A stretch of 64,000 bases of DNA from Nocardioides litoris (GCF_006346315.1 NZ_VDMR01000010.1:1-64000); one strand, 5' to 3'; counted from the first letter of the stretch, positions 40,106 through 47,883 are shown. Notes: generated by a model not told the origin, from the letters alone. Numbers and translations: made by a program.

Positions 40106-41007
40106 GCGGGCCCGAGCGCGTCGCGGTCGTCGGCGCCGGGCTCATCGGCGGGTCCGTCGTGCGTCGCCTGGCCGCCCTCGGCCGGCCGGCGACGGTCGTC
40201 GACCCGCGGGTCGAGGGCGCCGCGGGCCGGGTGCCGGCCGACGCCGACCTGGTCGTGGTCGCGGTGCCGCTGGCGGCCATGCCGTCGGTGCTGGCCCGTG
40301 TGGCCGACGAGGCGCCCGCGGCGGTGGTCGTCGACCTGGGCAGCGTCAAGGGCACGGTGGCCGCGCAGGCCGCCGCGGCCGGGCTCGAGGGCCGCTGGGT
40401 CGGGGCGCACCCGATGGCGGGGTCGGAGCACAGCGGCTTCGAGCACTCCACCGCCGACCTGCTCCTCGGTGCCACCTGGGCGGTCACCCGCGGCCCCGGG
40501 CCGGTGGCCGACGTGGTGCGCTGGATCATCGCCACCTTCGAGGCGACCGTGCTCGTCCTCGACGCCGCGGAGCACGACCGGTCGGTCGCGCTGGTCAGCC
40601 ACGCCCCGCACGTGCTGGCCAACGCGCTGCTCGAGACGGTCGGGACCGCCGTCGTCGGCGGCGGCCCCGCCGCCGCGCTGCTCGCGGCCGGGTCGTTCCG
40701 CGACGGCACCCGTGTGGCCGGCCGCGACCCCGAGCGCACCCGCGCCATGCTCGCCGACAACAGCGCCGCCCTCGGACCCGTGCTCGACGACCTGGTCGCG
40801 CTGCTCCAGGACTACCGCCGCGACCTCGCCGACCCCGACGCGCTCGCCGCGCGGCTGGCCGCGGTCACCGCCCGCGCCGACGCCGTACGCCGCCCGCGAC
40901 CGGCCTGGGCGCCGTGCCCCGACCTCGACGCGGTGCTGGCCGACCCGGCCGGACCGGTGCTGGTGCGGTCCGGCGCCGACGGGCTCGAGTCCGCCCCGGC
41001 CGGCTGA
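40102..41007 (+). CDS. tyrA: Prephenate dehydrogenase
   Basis: 301 residues. The NAD(P) motif is VGAGLIGGSVVRRLAALG near 8; VDLGSVKGTVA near 80, GRWVGAHPMAGSEHSGFEHS near 97 and HDRSVALVSHAPHVLANAL near 157 are the standard TyrA active-site blocks, including both conserved histidines. It should oxidatively decarboxylate prephenate or arogenate. The C-terminal 80 residues are low in conservation. Coupled to the dehydratase-like gene by GTGA. Its last 196 bp overlap the end of the opposing MFS gene. Confidence 0.88.
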   Translation: MSGPERVAVVGAGLIGGSVVRRLAALGRPATVVDPRVEGAAGRVPADADLVVVAVPLAAMPSVLARVADEAPAAVVVDLGSVKGTVAAQAAAAGLEGRWVGAHPMAGSEHSGFEHSTADLLLGATWAVTRGPGPVADVVRWIIATFEATVLVLDAAEHDRSVALVSHAPHVLANALLETVGTAVVGGGPAAALLAAGSFRDGTRVAGRDPERTRAMLADNSAALGPVLDDLVALLQDYRRDLADPDALAARLAAVTARADAVRRPRPAWAPCPDLDAVLADPAGPVLVRSGADGLESAPAG

Positions 41008-42152
41008 CGCGGCGCACCGGCCGCCGCCGCGGCCGCGACGAGGGCCGTGGCCGCGGCGCCCGTGAACGCCACGGCCCACCCCGCCGCCTCGGCGACCGCC
41101 CCGGCCCCGGCCGCGCCCAGTGCCTGGCCGGCCACCAGCGCGACGAACAGCAGGGCCGCCCCCGCGCCGGCCCGGTCCGGCACGACCTGGCCGGCCCAGG
41201 CGATCAGGGCCGAGGTGGCGGCGACGAACCCCCACCCGAACACCGCGCAGGCCAGCGCGGCGAGGACGGGCCGCTGCGGCGAGACGCCGACCACGACGGT
41301 GGCCGCGCCCATGGCCGAGGCCGTGGCCACCCAGGCGCGTCGGGGGCCGCGCCGGCCCACCGCCGTCGCGGTGAGCAGGGTCGCCGTGCCACCCGCGCCC
41401 AGCGCGACCCAGGCCAGCACGGAGCTGGTCGCCCCCGCTCCCGCCTCGACCAGCACGCTGCGGCCGTGCGTCCACACCGCGCCGGACGCCGCGCCGAGCA
41501 GCACGGCGGCCACCACCGGCCGGACCAGGGGACCCACCAACCGACTCGGCGAGGGAGCCGGCCGCGGGTCGGGCTCGGGGGCGAGCTCCGGACCGCGGTC
41601 CAGCAGGAGCACCGCGCCCCCGGCCAGGGCGGTGACCAGGGCACTGACGGCGAAGCCGGTCCGCCACGACCCGACCGCCAGCGCCACCAGGCCCGCCGCC
41701 ACGAGGCCGGGCCCGGTGCCCGCGTTGACCACGGCCTGGGCCGCGTCCTGCCGCTCGCGCGGCACCCGTCGTCGTACGACGGCGACGAGGGCGGGCGAGG
41801 CCAGGCCGGCGCCCGTGGAGGCCAGGACCGTGGCCGCGGCCAGCACCCCGGTGCCGGGCGCGAGGGCGGTCGCGAGCGCCCCGACCCCGGCCGTGGTGGT
41901 GCCCGCGACGACCAGCGCCCGGGCGTGGCGGTCGGCGGCGAGCCCGACCAGGGCGCCCGCGCAGTAGGCGAGGGAGGCGCCCGCCGCGACCTGGCCGGCC
42001 CCGGCGGCGCCGAGCCCGGTGTCGGCGCGCACGTCGGGCAGGAACAGGCCGAAGGCGAGGCGGACCAGGCCGTAGGTCGCCGCGATGAGGGCGGTCCCGG
42101 CCAGCAGCAGCGGCAGCTCGGGCCAGGTGCTTAACAATAACGATCGTTTCAT
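40812..42152 (-). CDS. MFS transporter, sugar-efflux-like
   Basis: 446 residues. Twelve helices fill about residues 12-375 (TALIAATYGLVRLAFGLFLP at the start). The last 65 residues are a Ser/Ala/Gly/Arg-rich tail translated from the strand opposite the tyrA 3' end, so the gene may have lost its original stop. The N terminus MKRSLLLST has no Shine-Dalgarno and overlaps a palindrome, which suggests a leaderless mRNA. It is divergent from a TetR gene 22 bp away and so is probably a regulated exporter. Confidence 0.88.
   Translation of the reverse strand: MKRSLLLSTWPELPLLLAGTALIAATYGLVRLAFGLFLPDVRADTGLGAAGAGQVAAGASLAYCAGALVGLAADRHARALVVAGTTTAGVGALATALAPGTGVLAAATVLASTGAGLASPALVAVVRRRVPRERQDAAQAVVNAGTGPGLVAAGLVALAVGSWRTGFAVSALVTALAGGAVLLLDRGPELAPEPDPRPAPSPSRLVGPLVRPVVAAVLLGAASGAVWTHGRSVLVEAGAGATSSVLAWVALGAGGTATLLTATAVGRRGPRRAWVATASAMGAATVVVGVSPQRPVLAALACAVFGWGFVAATSALIAWAGQVVPDRAGAGAALLFVALVAGQALGAAGAGAVAEAAGWAVAFTGAAATALVAAAAAAGAPRQPAGADSSPSAPDRTSTGPAGSASTASRSGHGAQAGRGRRTASARAVTAASRAASASGSARSRR
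42139..42148. promoter_or_regulatory. Palindrome, candidate TetR operator
   Basis: AACGATCGTT, a perfect 10-bp palindrome in an unusually AT-rich 30-bp island (TTAACAATAACGATCGTTTC), sits between the divergent MFS and TetR genes and inside the first codons of the MFS gene. Confidence 0.6.
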
Positions 42153-42162
42153 TTTGGCAGTC

Positions 42163-42168
42163 TAGGCT
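42163..42168 (+). promoter_or_regulatory. -10-like hexamer before the TetR gene
   Basis: TAGGCT ends 6 bases before the GTG start at 42175; a leaderless transcript is predicted. Confidence 0.5.
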
Positions 42169-42174
42169 GACATC

Positions 42175-42753
42175 GTGACGACACGCGAGAGCACCCGGAC
42201 GCGGCTGCTCGACGCCGCGGAGGACGTGCTGTTCGTCGACGGTGCGGCCGACGCGCCCGTCGACCGGATCCTCGAGCGCGCAGGGGTCTCGCCGGCCACC
42301 CTCTACCGCGCCTACGGCAGCAAGGAGGACCTCGTCGCGGCCGCCCTCGACCGGCGCTTCGCGGCCTGGATCGACACCTGGGACGCCGCGGTCGCGCGGG
42401 CGACCGACGACCGCGGCCGGTTGCTGGCGGTGCTCGACGCCCTGGGGGAGTTCCACGCCGGTCCGCGCGGGGCCCGCTGGTGCGCGTTCCTCGGCACCGC
42501 CGCGGAGCACCCCGACCCGCCGCCGGCGCTCGCCGCGGCCGTGCGCCAGGACTCCGACGCCCTGCGCACGCGCCTGCTCGACCTGTCCCGCCCCGTCGCG
42601 GGCGAGCGGGCGCCCGACCTGGCCGAGGAGCTGCTGCTGGTCGTGACCGGCCACCTCGCTCTGCGGCTGCGGCCCGGGCGACGGCCCCCGGGGCTGGCCG
42701 TCGCGCGCCGGGTGGCCGAGGCGCTGGTCGACCGGGCGTCCGGCGCCGGCTGA
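42175..42753 (+). CDS. TetR-family regulator
   Basis: 192 residues. The N-terminal helix-turn-helix is TRTRLLDAAEDVLFVDGA, then VDRILERAGVSPATLYRAYG and SKEDLVAAAL (about residues 6-58). The ligand-binding C-terminal half is all helical. GTG at 42175. It is divergent from the MFS exporter, with the AACGATCGTT palindrome between, which is the usual drug-responsive exporter arrangement. Confidence 0.9.
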   Translation: MTTRESTRTRLLDAAEDVLFVDGAADAPVDRILERAGVSPATLYRAYGSKEDLVAAALDRRFAAWIDTWDAAVARATDDRGRLLAVLDALGEFHAGPRGARWCAFLGTAAEHPDPPPALAAAVRQDSDALRTRLLDLSRPVAGERAPDLAEELLLVVTGHLALRLRPGRRPPGLAVARRVAEALVDRASGAG

Positions 42754-42762
42754 CGGGACGGC

Positions 42763-42768
42763 TATACG
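42763..42768 (+). promoter_or_regulatory. -10-like hexamer, leaderless promoter
   Basis: TATACG (in TATACGGT) ends 8 bases before ATG 42777, with no ribosome site between. No clear -35 box was seen. Confidence 0.4.
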
Positions 42769-42776
42769 GTCGGCCC

Positions 42777-43775
42777 ATGGACTGGTCGCGCAGCCCGGTG
42801 ACCCGCGCCCTGGCCCTGATCACCTCGCTCGCGCTCGTCGTGCTCGACGCCGCCGAGCGCGGCACGTGGTTCTGGGTCGGGGTCGTCTTCACCGTCGCCA
42901 ACATCGTCGGGCTCGTGGCCGAGCGGCGACGCGGGCGCGCGGTGCCGCCCCCGCTGGCCGCCGCGGGCGTGGTCGACCGGCGGGACGAGGCCGTCCTCGA
43001 GCCGTCGGTCGACGGCTCCAACGCCGCCAGCGACAACGGCGACGACACCGACGACACCGGCGCGACACTGGCCGACCTGCTCGCCGACCCGGCCGTCGCC
43101 GACGCCCTCGACGCCGGTCCCACGCGGTGGCAGCAGGTCGCCCTCCTCGACGAGCCGGTCGGGCCGTCGACCGCGCGGGAGCTGGCCGGCTCCGTCCGCG
43201 TCGGGGACGACCGGCCGCCGCACGACTGGTACCTCGCCGTGGGGGAGGAGCTGTCCGCCCACCTCGACCTCGACACCCCCGAGGAGGACGACGCCGCGAT
43301 CGCCGTGCTCGAGGCGCACCCCGACGTCGCGGCCGCGGTCCACGTCGACCGCGAGGTCTACGGCGTCGAGGAGCTCCGCCCGATGCCGCTGCCCGAGAGG
43401 GCGCGGCTCGCCGCGCAGGCCCTGGTCGCCCACCAGGTCGCCGCCGCCGGCGCCCGGGCCGGGATCGAGCTGCTCGACGACGGCGTGGGGCTCCGGTTCA
43501 CCTGCGGCTCGCTGCCCGTCGAGCCCGCCCTGCGCAGGGCTGGCCGCGAGCCCGACGCGCGGCTGTGGGCGGGCCTGGTGTGGTGGGGCTTCCCGGCCGC
43601 CGGCGACGTCGAGGTCGACGCCAAGGGTTCGACGTTCACCGCTTGGGGCTCCACCGCCGACGTGGCCGCGCTGCGGGTCTGGCTCCTGCCGCACCTCCTC
43701 GACCCCTCCTCGGCCACCACCCTCCTCGCGCGCGCCGAGCGCGACGGCGCCGACCTCGCCGACCTCGCCGACTGA
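42777..43775 (+). CDS. Hypothetical protein with N-terminal membrane hairpin
   Basis: 332 residues. Two close helices at about 8-45 (VTRALALITSLALVVLDAAE, then TWFWVGVVFTVANIVGLVAE) anchor a soluble domain. That domain has DWYLAVGEELSAHLDLDTPE and LEAHPDVAAAVHVDREVYG, which suggests a mixed alpha/beta fold with no catalytic motif that I know. It ends in a tandem DLADLAD from a 9-bp duplication. The gene is transcribed away from the TetR gene and converges on the lysozyme-like gene. Function unknown. Confidence 0.78.
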   Translation: MDWSRSPVTRALALITSLALVVLDAAERGTWFWVGVVFTVANIVGLVAERRRGRAVPPPLAAAGVVDRRDEAVLEPSVDGSNAASDNGDDTDDTGATLADLLADPAVADALDAGPTRWQQVALLDEPVGPSTARELAGSVRVGDDRPPHDWYLAVGEELSAHLDLDTPEEDDAAIAVLEAHPDVAAAVHVDREVYGVEELRPMPLPERARLAAQALVAHQVAAAGARAGIELLDDGVGLRFTCGSLPVEPALRRAGREPDARLWAGLVWWGFPAAGDVEVDAKGSTFTAWGSTADVAALRVWLLPHLLDPSSATTLLARAERDGADLADLAD

Positions 43776-43783
43776 CGGGCGTG

Positions 43784-43799
43784 CCGGCGGCCCCGCCGG
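43784..43799. terminator. Weak GC palindrome between convergent genes
   Basis: CCGGCGGCCCCGCCGG, 8 bases after the preceding stop and 66 bases before the opposing stop. The stem is short; terminator function is a guess. Confidence 0.3.
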
Positions 43800-43864
43800 G
43801 TGACGAGGGCGCCCAGCGCTCCGAGGGCGACGACCACGACCCGGCCTGCGGCACCCGGCCGCGC

Positions 43865-44830
43865 TCAGGCGTGCACGTCGACGTGCACGTGGTCGCGGTG
43901 CTCGAGGATGGCCCGGTCCCCGGCCCGGTCGGGGGCGTCGTAGTCGCGCCACCCGTCGCCGTCGCGGCCGGCGACCCAGATCCGGTCGTCGAAGATGACC
44001 GTGCGCACGTCGAGGCGGTCGGCGTGGGCGACGAGGTACTGCGCCACGGCCCAGCCGCGGGTCTTGTTGGCGTCGTTGACCGGCCGGAAGAACACGTCGA
44101 CCGCACGACCCTCGTAGTGTGCCGAGCCCTCGATGTGGCCGGTCGAGACCCCGCCGGGCGCGAACCCGCCGAACGGCACGTCGCCGAAGACCTCCCGCAC
44201 GTCGCGGCGCACGGCGTCGGCGCGCTCGGTCAGCCCGCTGCGGGTCAGGGCGGGGCTGGCCTCGTCGGGTGACCGCGACAGGTCGCAGGCGAAGGCCGCG
44301 CGGGACTGGCCGGTCAGGGCGGAGGCGAGCACCCGGGCGTCGTCCTCGTGGTCGGCGTAGGCGTCGGGGAAGCCGGAGCGCTGCACGGCCTGGGCGGCCA
44401 CGGTGATCTCGAGGTCGCGGTAGCCGTCGACGTCGACCAGCGCGTCGTAGAACGCGTTGGTCGCGTAGGTCGGGTCGAGCACCTGGTCGGGCTCGCCCCA
44501 GCCCTGTGACGGCCGCTGCTGGAAGAGCCCGAGGGAGTCGCGGTCGCCGTGCTCGATGTTGCGCAGGTCGGACTCCTGGTAGGCCGTCGCGAGCGCGATC
44601 GAGGCCGCGCGGGCGGGCAGCCCGCGCTGCACGGCGACGGCGGAGATGAGGGCGGCGTTCTCGGCCTGCTCGAGGCTCACCGTGACCGAGCGTGCACCGA
44701 CGGTGGCGGTGCAGGTGTCGGAACCGCCGAGGAACGGCACGCGGTCGGTGCCGACCAGCCCGACGACCACGCCCGTGACCACGAGCAGGCCGGCGAGCGA
44801 GACCACCGCCGGCGCCACACCCCTCCGCAT
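43865..44830 (-). CDS. Exported lysozyme-like protein with C-terminal M15-like domain
   Basis: 321 residues. An N-terminal anchor or signal (VVSLAGLLVVTGVVVGLVG) leads to a lysozyme-like domain at about 55-170 (ALATAYQESDLRNIEHGDRD then SLGLFQQRPSQGWG, with the catalytic-type Glu in YQESDL). A C-terminal domain at about 225-321 has STGHIEGSAHYEGRAVDVFF and ends EHRDHVHVDVHA. His, Asp and His of that pattern match the metal-binding set of VanY/M15-like or ARB_07466-type domains. It probably acts on peptidoglycan outside the membrane. It lies 52 bp downstream of dapD. Confidence 0.85.
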   Translation of the reverse strand: MRRGVAPAVVSLAGLLVVTGVVVGLVGTDRVPFLGGSDTCTATVGARSVTVSLEQAENAALISAVAVQRGLPARAASIALATAYQESDLRNIEHGDRDSLGLFQQRPSQGWGEPDQVLDPTYATNAFYDALVDVDGYRDLEITVAAQAVQRSGFPDAYADHEDDARVLASALTGQSRAAFACDLSRSPDEASPALTRSGLTERADAVRRDVREVFGDVPFGGFAPGGVSTGHIEGSAHYEGRAVDVFFRPVNDANKTRGWAVAQYLVAHADRLDVRTVIFDDRIWVAGRDGDGWRDYDAPDRAGDRAILEHRDHVHVDVHA

Positions 44831-44882
44831 GGGACGAGTGTGCCGGGGGCCTGGTGACCCGGTGGACGGGCGGCGGTGGTCG

Positions 44883-45851
44883 TCAGTTGGCGTGCAGAAC
44901 CTCGTTGAGCGCGACCCCGCTGCCCGACCGGGCCACGGCCTCGACGGCGCCGGAGACGGAGTTGCGGCGGAAGAGCACGCCGTCCTGCCCGGACAGGTCG
45001 ACCGCCTTGACCACCGCGGGCTTGCCGTCGTCGAACGAGCCGGTCACGGTGACCTTGGTGCCGGCGGTGACGTAGCAGCCGGCCTCGACCACGCAGTCGT
45101 CGCCGAGGGAGATGCCGATGCCGGCGTTGGCGCCGACCAGGCACCGCTCGCCGACCGAGACCACCTGCGTCCCGCCGCCGGACAGGGTGCCCATGATGGA
45201 GGCGCCGCCGCCGACGTCCGAGCCGTCGCCCACGACGACGCCCGCGGAGATGCGGCCCTCGACCATGGAGGCGCCGAGGGTGCCGGCGTTGAAGTTGACG
45301 AACCCCTCGTGCATCACGGTCGTGCCCTCGGCCAGGTGGGCGCCGAGCCGGACCCGGTCGGCGTCCCCGATGCGCACGCCCGACGGCACCACGTAGTCGA
45401 CCATCCGGGGGAACTTGTCGACGCCGAAGACGCTCACGTGCTGCCCGGCCGCCCGCAGCCGCGCCCGGGTCAGCTCGAACCCCGCCACCGCGCACGGCCC
45501 GGCCGAGGTCCACACCACGTTGGTGAGCAGGCCGAAGACGCCCTCGAGCGACTGGCCGTGCGGGCGCACCAGCCGGTGCGAGAGCAGGTGCAGGCGCAGC
45601 CACGCGTCCTCGGTCGAGGCGGGCGCCGCGGCCAGGTCGGCCACCTCGACCCGGCGCAGCTCCCGCGCCACCCGGCGTACGTCGTCGGGGACCGCCAGGG
45701 CCTCGAGCCCCTCGGGGACCGGACCGGGGTCGGCGTCGAGCCGCGGCTCGGGGAACCACGCGTCGAGCACGGACCCGTCGTCGGCCAGGGTCACCAGGGC
45801 CCAGCCGGAGGCGGCGGTCGGGGAGGTCTGCGGCGTCGTCGGCGTCGTCAC
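44883..45851 (-). CDS. dapD: Tetrahydrodipicolinate N-succinyltransferase
   Basis: 322 residues of the actinobacterial DapD type. It succinylates tetrahydrodipicolinate, the step before DapC in lysine/DAP synthesis. The N-terminal 130 residues are helical; a left-handed beta-helix follows (RIGDADRVRLGAHLAEGTTV near 160, then GISAGVVVGDGSDVGGGASI-like coils and CLVGANAGIGISLGDDCVV), and the C-terminal RNSVSGAVEAV closes the trimer domain. GTG at 45851. A TAGGCT hexamer 8 nt upstream and an 18-bp palindrome further up suggest regulated leaderless transcription. Confidence 0.93.
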   Translation of the reverse strand: MTTPTTPQTSPTAASGWALVTLADDGSVLDAWFPEPRLDADPGPVPEGLEALAVPDDVRRVARELRRVEVADLAAAPASTEDAWLRLHLLSHRLVRPHGQSLEGVFGLLTNVVWTSAGPCAVAGFELTRARLRAAGQHVSVFGVDKFPRMVDYVVPSGVRIGDADRVRLGAHLAEGTTVMHEGFVNFNAGTLGASMVEGRISAGVVVGDGSDVGGGASIMGTLSGGGTQVVSVGERCLVGANAGIGISLGDDCVVEAGCYVTAGTKVTVTGSFDDGKPAVVKAVDLSGQDGVLFRRNSVSGAVEAVARSGSGVALNEVLHAN

Positions 45852-45859
45852 GTCGCACC

Positions 45860-45865
45860 AGCCTA
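45860..45865 (-). promoter_or_regulatory. -10-like hexamer before dapD
   Basis: On the minus strand TAGGCT ends 8 bases before the GTG start at 45851. Confidence 0.5.
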
Positions 45866-45878
45866 GGGCGGCGCCGCC

Positions 45879-45896
45879 GACTGGTCCGGACCAGTC
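45879..45896. promoter_or_regulatory. Perfect 18-bp palindrome upstream of dapD
   Basis: GACTGGTCCGGACCAGTC reads the same on both strands. It lies 14 bp upstream of the predicted dapD -10 element, where a -35 box would be, and 45 bp before the divergent secreted-protein gene. It is a good candidate operator for one or both genes. Confidence 0.65.
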
Positions 45897-45941
45897 CGCG
45901 GCCCGGTTTGGACCACCCCCTCCCGGGGGACGACCTGCCGC

Positions 45942-46973
45942 GTGTCCCGACCCCTGCGCCTGCTCGCGCTCACCACTGCCCTCTCGCTCGCCCTGACCGT
46001 CGCCCCCGGCTCGGCCACCGCCGCTGGCACCGACACCGACACCGGCACCGGCACCGACACCGTCGGCCGGGTGGCCCCCACGACCGATGCCCCCGCGACC
46101 CCTGCCGCCCCGGGCGTCCCCGGCGTCGCGCGCTCCTTCGGCGGCGGCGGCGACGGCGGCGCCTTCGCCGGCGCCCAGGCCCCGACCGTCGCGGGCCGCA
46201 CCACCGCTGCCCCCGCGGGCCGGGCCGTGGCGTCGTACTGGCCAGTGCGCACCCGCACCGGCGCCGCGACCGTCCACAGCACCGGCTACCCCGCCGGCGG
46301 CGACCCCTCCCGCTACCTGACCAGCGTCAGGGCCACCCAGGACCGCCTCACCGGCCGCATGTACGTCGACGCGGTCTTCCAGGCCGCGCCGACCGCGGCC
46401 ACCGACTCGCGGCTGCGGGTCGGGTTCGGCACGATCGTCACCGACGCCGCGGGCAGCCGCTGCGTCCCGCCCGGCGGTTCGTACGCCGACGTGCACTCCT
46501 GGGGCACCTCGGCCGCCTACCAGGGCGCGCGGGTCAGCTACTACCTCGAGATGGCGTCGATGAGGACGGGCGCGTTCACCTGCCTCGTCGCCGGGGTGCT
46601 CAGCGGCGACGCGGCGACGACCTACGACATCGTCGTCGGGGCGCCGCTCGCCGAGGTCCGGCAGCGGCCGGTCCTGGCGTTCTCGACCCCCGGCAAGCGG
46701 CTCAAGCCGCGCGGCTTCACCCGCATCCCGTTGAAGATCCTCAACAGCGGCGGCACCGTCGCCACGGCGCCCAGCGTGCGCCTGCGCATCAAGGCCAAGG
46801 GCGTCGCCGTGCGCTACAACCGCAAGGTGGGCACGATCGCGCCGGGCGCGGCCAAGCGCGGTGCGATCTTCGTCAAGGACGTCCGTCGCGGCACCGGCAA
46901 GATCACGCTGATCGCGACGTCCCGCGACTACACCAAGCGGGTGACGATCAAGGTCCGCGAGGTCCGTCGCTGA
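45942..46973 (+). CDS. Secreted hypothetical protein
   Basis: 343 residues. A signal peptide (LRLLALTTALSLALTVAPGS, cut after ATA) is followed by a Thr/Asp/Gly linker from short DNA repeats (residues about 28-95) and a domain at about 100-225 containing two cysteines (SRCVPPG, FTCLVAG) and many Tyr. A C-terminal 100-residue basic beta-rich domain has RIPLKILNSGGTVATAPSVR and ends KITLIATSRDYTKRV, like CARDB/Ig-type repeats in exported proteins. Probably extracellular; function unknown. It is divergent from dapD. Confidence 0.82.
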   Translation: MSRPLRLLALTTALSLALTVAPGSATAAGTDTDTGTGTDTVGRVAPTTDAPATPAAPGVPGVARSFGGGGDGGAFAGAQAPTVAGRTTAAPAGRAVASYWPVRTRTGAATVHSTGYPAGGDPSRYLTSVRATQDRLTGRMYVDAVFQAAPTAATDSRLRVGFGTIVTDAAGSRCVPPGGSYADVHSWGTSAAYQGARVSYYLEMASMRTGAFTCLVAGVLSGDAATTYDIVVGAPLAEVRQRPVLAFSTPGKRLKPRGFTRIPLKILNSGGTVATAPSVRLRIKAKGVAVRYNRKVGTIAPGAAKRGAIFVKDVRRGTGKITLIATSRDYTKRVTIKVREVRR

Positions 46974-46991
46974 CCCGTCCGCCCAGCACCC

Positions 46992-47032
46992 GCCGCAGGG
47001 GGCGGCCGGCCGAGGCCGGCCGCCCCTGCGGC
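46992..47032. terminator. Strong bidirectional terminator hairpin
   Basis: About 19 paired bases (GCCGCAGGGGGCGGCCGGCC with its complement, one bulged G) around a 2-3 base loop, between the convergent secreted-protein gene and the small basic-protein gene. Confidence 0.75.
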
Positions 47033-47049
47033 ACGTCCGGCACGGCCCC

Positions 47050-47199
47050 CTAGCTCTTCTCCTTGTTCTTCTGCGCGCCCTTCTTGCCCAGCTCGGCCTG
47101 CGCCGCGGACGACTCGCGGGGGTTCTTCTTCCCCTCCTCGGCCGCCTTCGCGTTGGCCTTCTTCGCCGTCTCGCTGCCCTTGCCCTTCTTGTCCGCCAT
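47050..47199 (-). CDS. Small lysine-rich protein
   Basis: 49 residues from ATG 47199, with GGAG just before it. About one third are Lys/Arg, mixed with Ala, Glu and Ser (SETAKKANAKAAEEGKKNPR), as in small disordered nucleic-acid-associated or stress proteins. Lysine is coded mostly AAG, so codon choice is normal for the genome. Function unknown. The strong hairpin after it supports it as a real transcription unit. Confidence 0.65.
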   Translation of the reverse strand: MADKKGKGSETAKKANAKAAEEGKKNPRESSAAQAELGKKGAQKNKEKS

Positions 47200-47304
47200 C
47201 GCTCCAGCGTGCGGCGCACGGCGCCGGGCGCGGCTCACCCCGCCCGGCTCGCCCGGCCGGGCGGGCCGGGCGGGCCGGTACCGGGACGGTCGGTCAGCGG
47301 CGGC

Positions 47305-47883
47305 TCACTGGCCGGTGCGTCCGTCCACGCACTCGCGCAGCAGGTCCGCGTGGCCGCAGTGCCGCGCGTACTCCTCCACGAGGTGCACGAGCACGTCCCG
47401 CACCTCGATGTCGCCGTCGGGGTGGGCGCAGAGCCGGTCGAGGTCGACCTCGGCGTACGCCGCCTCGGCGTGCGCGACCTCGCGCCGCCAGGCCTCCCAC
47501 GCCTCGGCCACGACCGCGTCGTCGGCGACCGCGCCGTCGATGTCGTGGTCGACGCCGTCGGGGTCGCGGTAGAGCATCGCCAGCTCGCGGTCGCCCTCCA
47601 CGACGCGTCGGGCCCAGGTGTGCTCGACCTTGGCCAGGTGCCGCAGCAGCCCGAGCAGCGACAGGCCGGACGGCGGCACCGACCGGGTGGTCAGCTGCCC
47701 GGCGTCGAGGTCGTCGAGCTTCATCTCGAACGTCATCCGGTAGGCCCGCAGGTAGCCGAGCACCGTCGCCCGCTCGCCGCGGGTCGGGCCGAGGGCCGAG
47801 CGCGGGTCGTCGTCGGGGTGGCGCCACAGGCCGGGGGGTGGGGTCCTCGCCGTGGGCCCACCCTGCCCCACGTCGAGCCGCAC
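47305..47883 (-). CDS. DinB/DUF664-family protein
   Basis: 192 residues from GTG 47883. A four-helix DinB-like fold is indicated by GERATVLGYLRAYRMTFEMK, then PPSGLSLLGLLRHLAKVEHT and VRDVLVHLVEEYARHCGHAD. The three family histidines for metal binding are in RHLAKVEH and EEYARHCGHAD. In actinobacteria these are often mycothiol-dependent transferases or unknown. Interestingly mshB is in the same window. The first 30 residues are probably a flexible extension. Confidence 0.87.
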   Translation of the reverse strand: MRLDVGQGGPTARTPPPGLWRHPDDDPRSALGPTRGERATVLGYLRAYRMTFEMKLDDLDAGQLTTRSVPPSGLSLLGLLRHLAKVEHTWARRVVEGDRELAMLYRDPDGVDHDIDGAVADDAVVAEAWEAWRREVAHAEAAYAEVDLDRLCAHPDGDIEVRDVLVHLVEEYARHCGHADLLRECVDGRTGQ

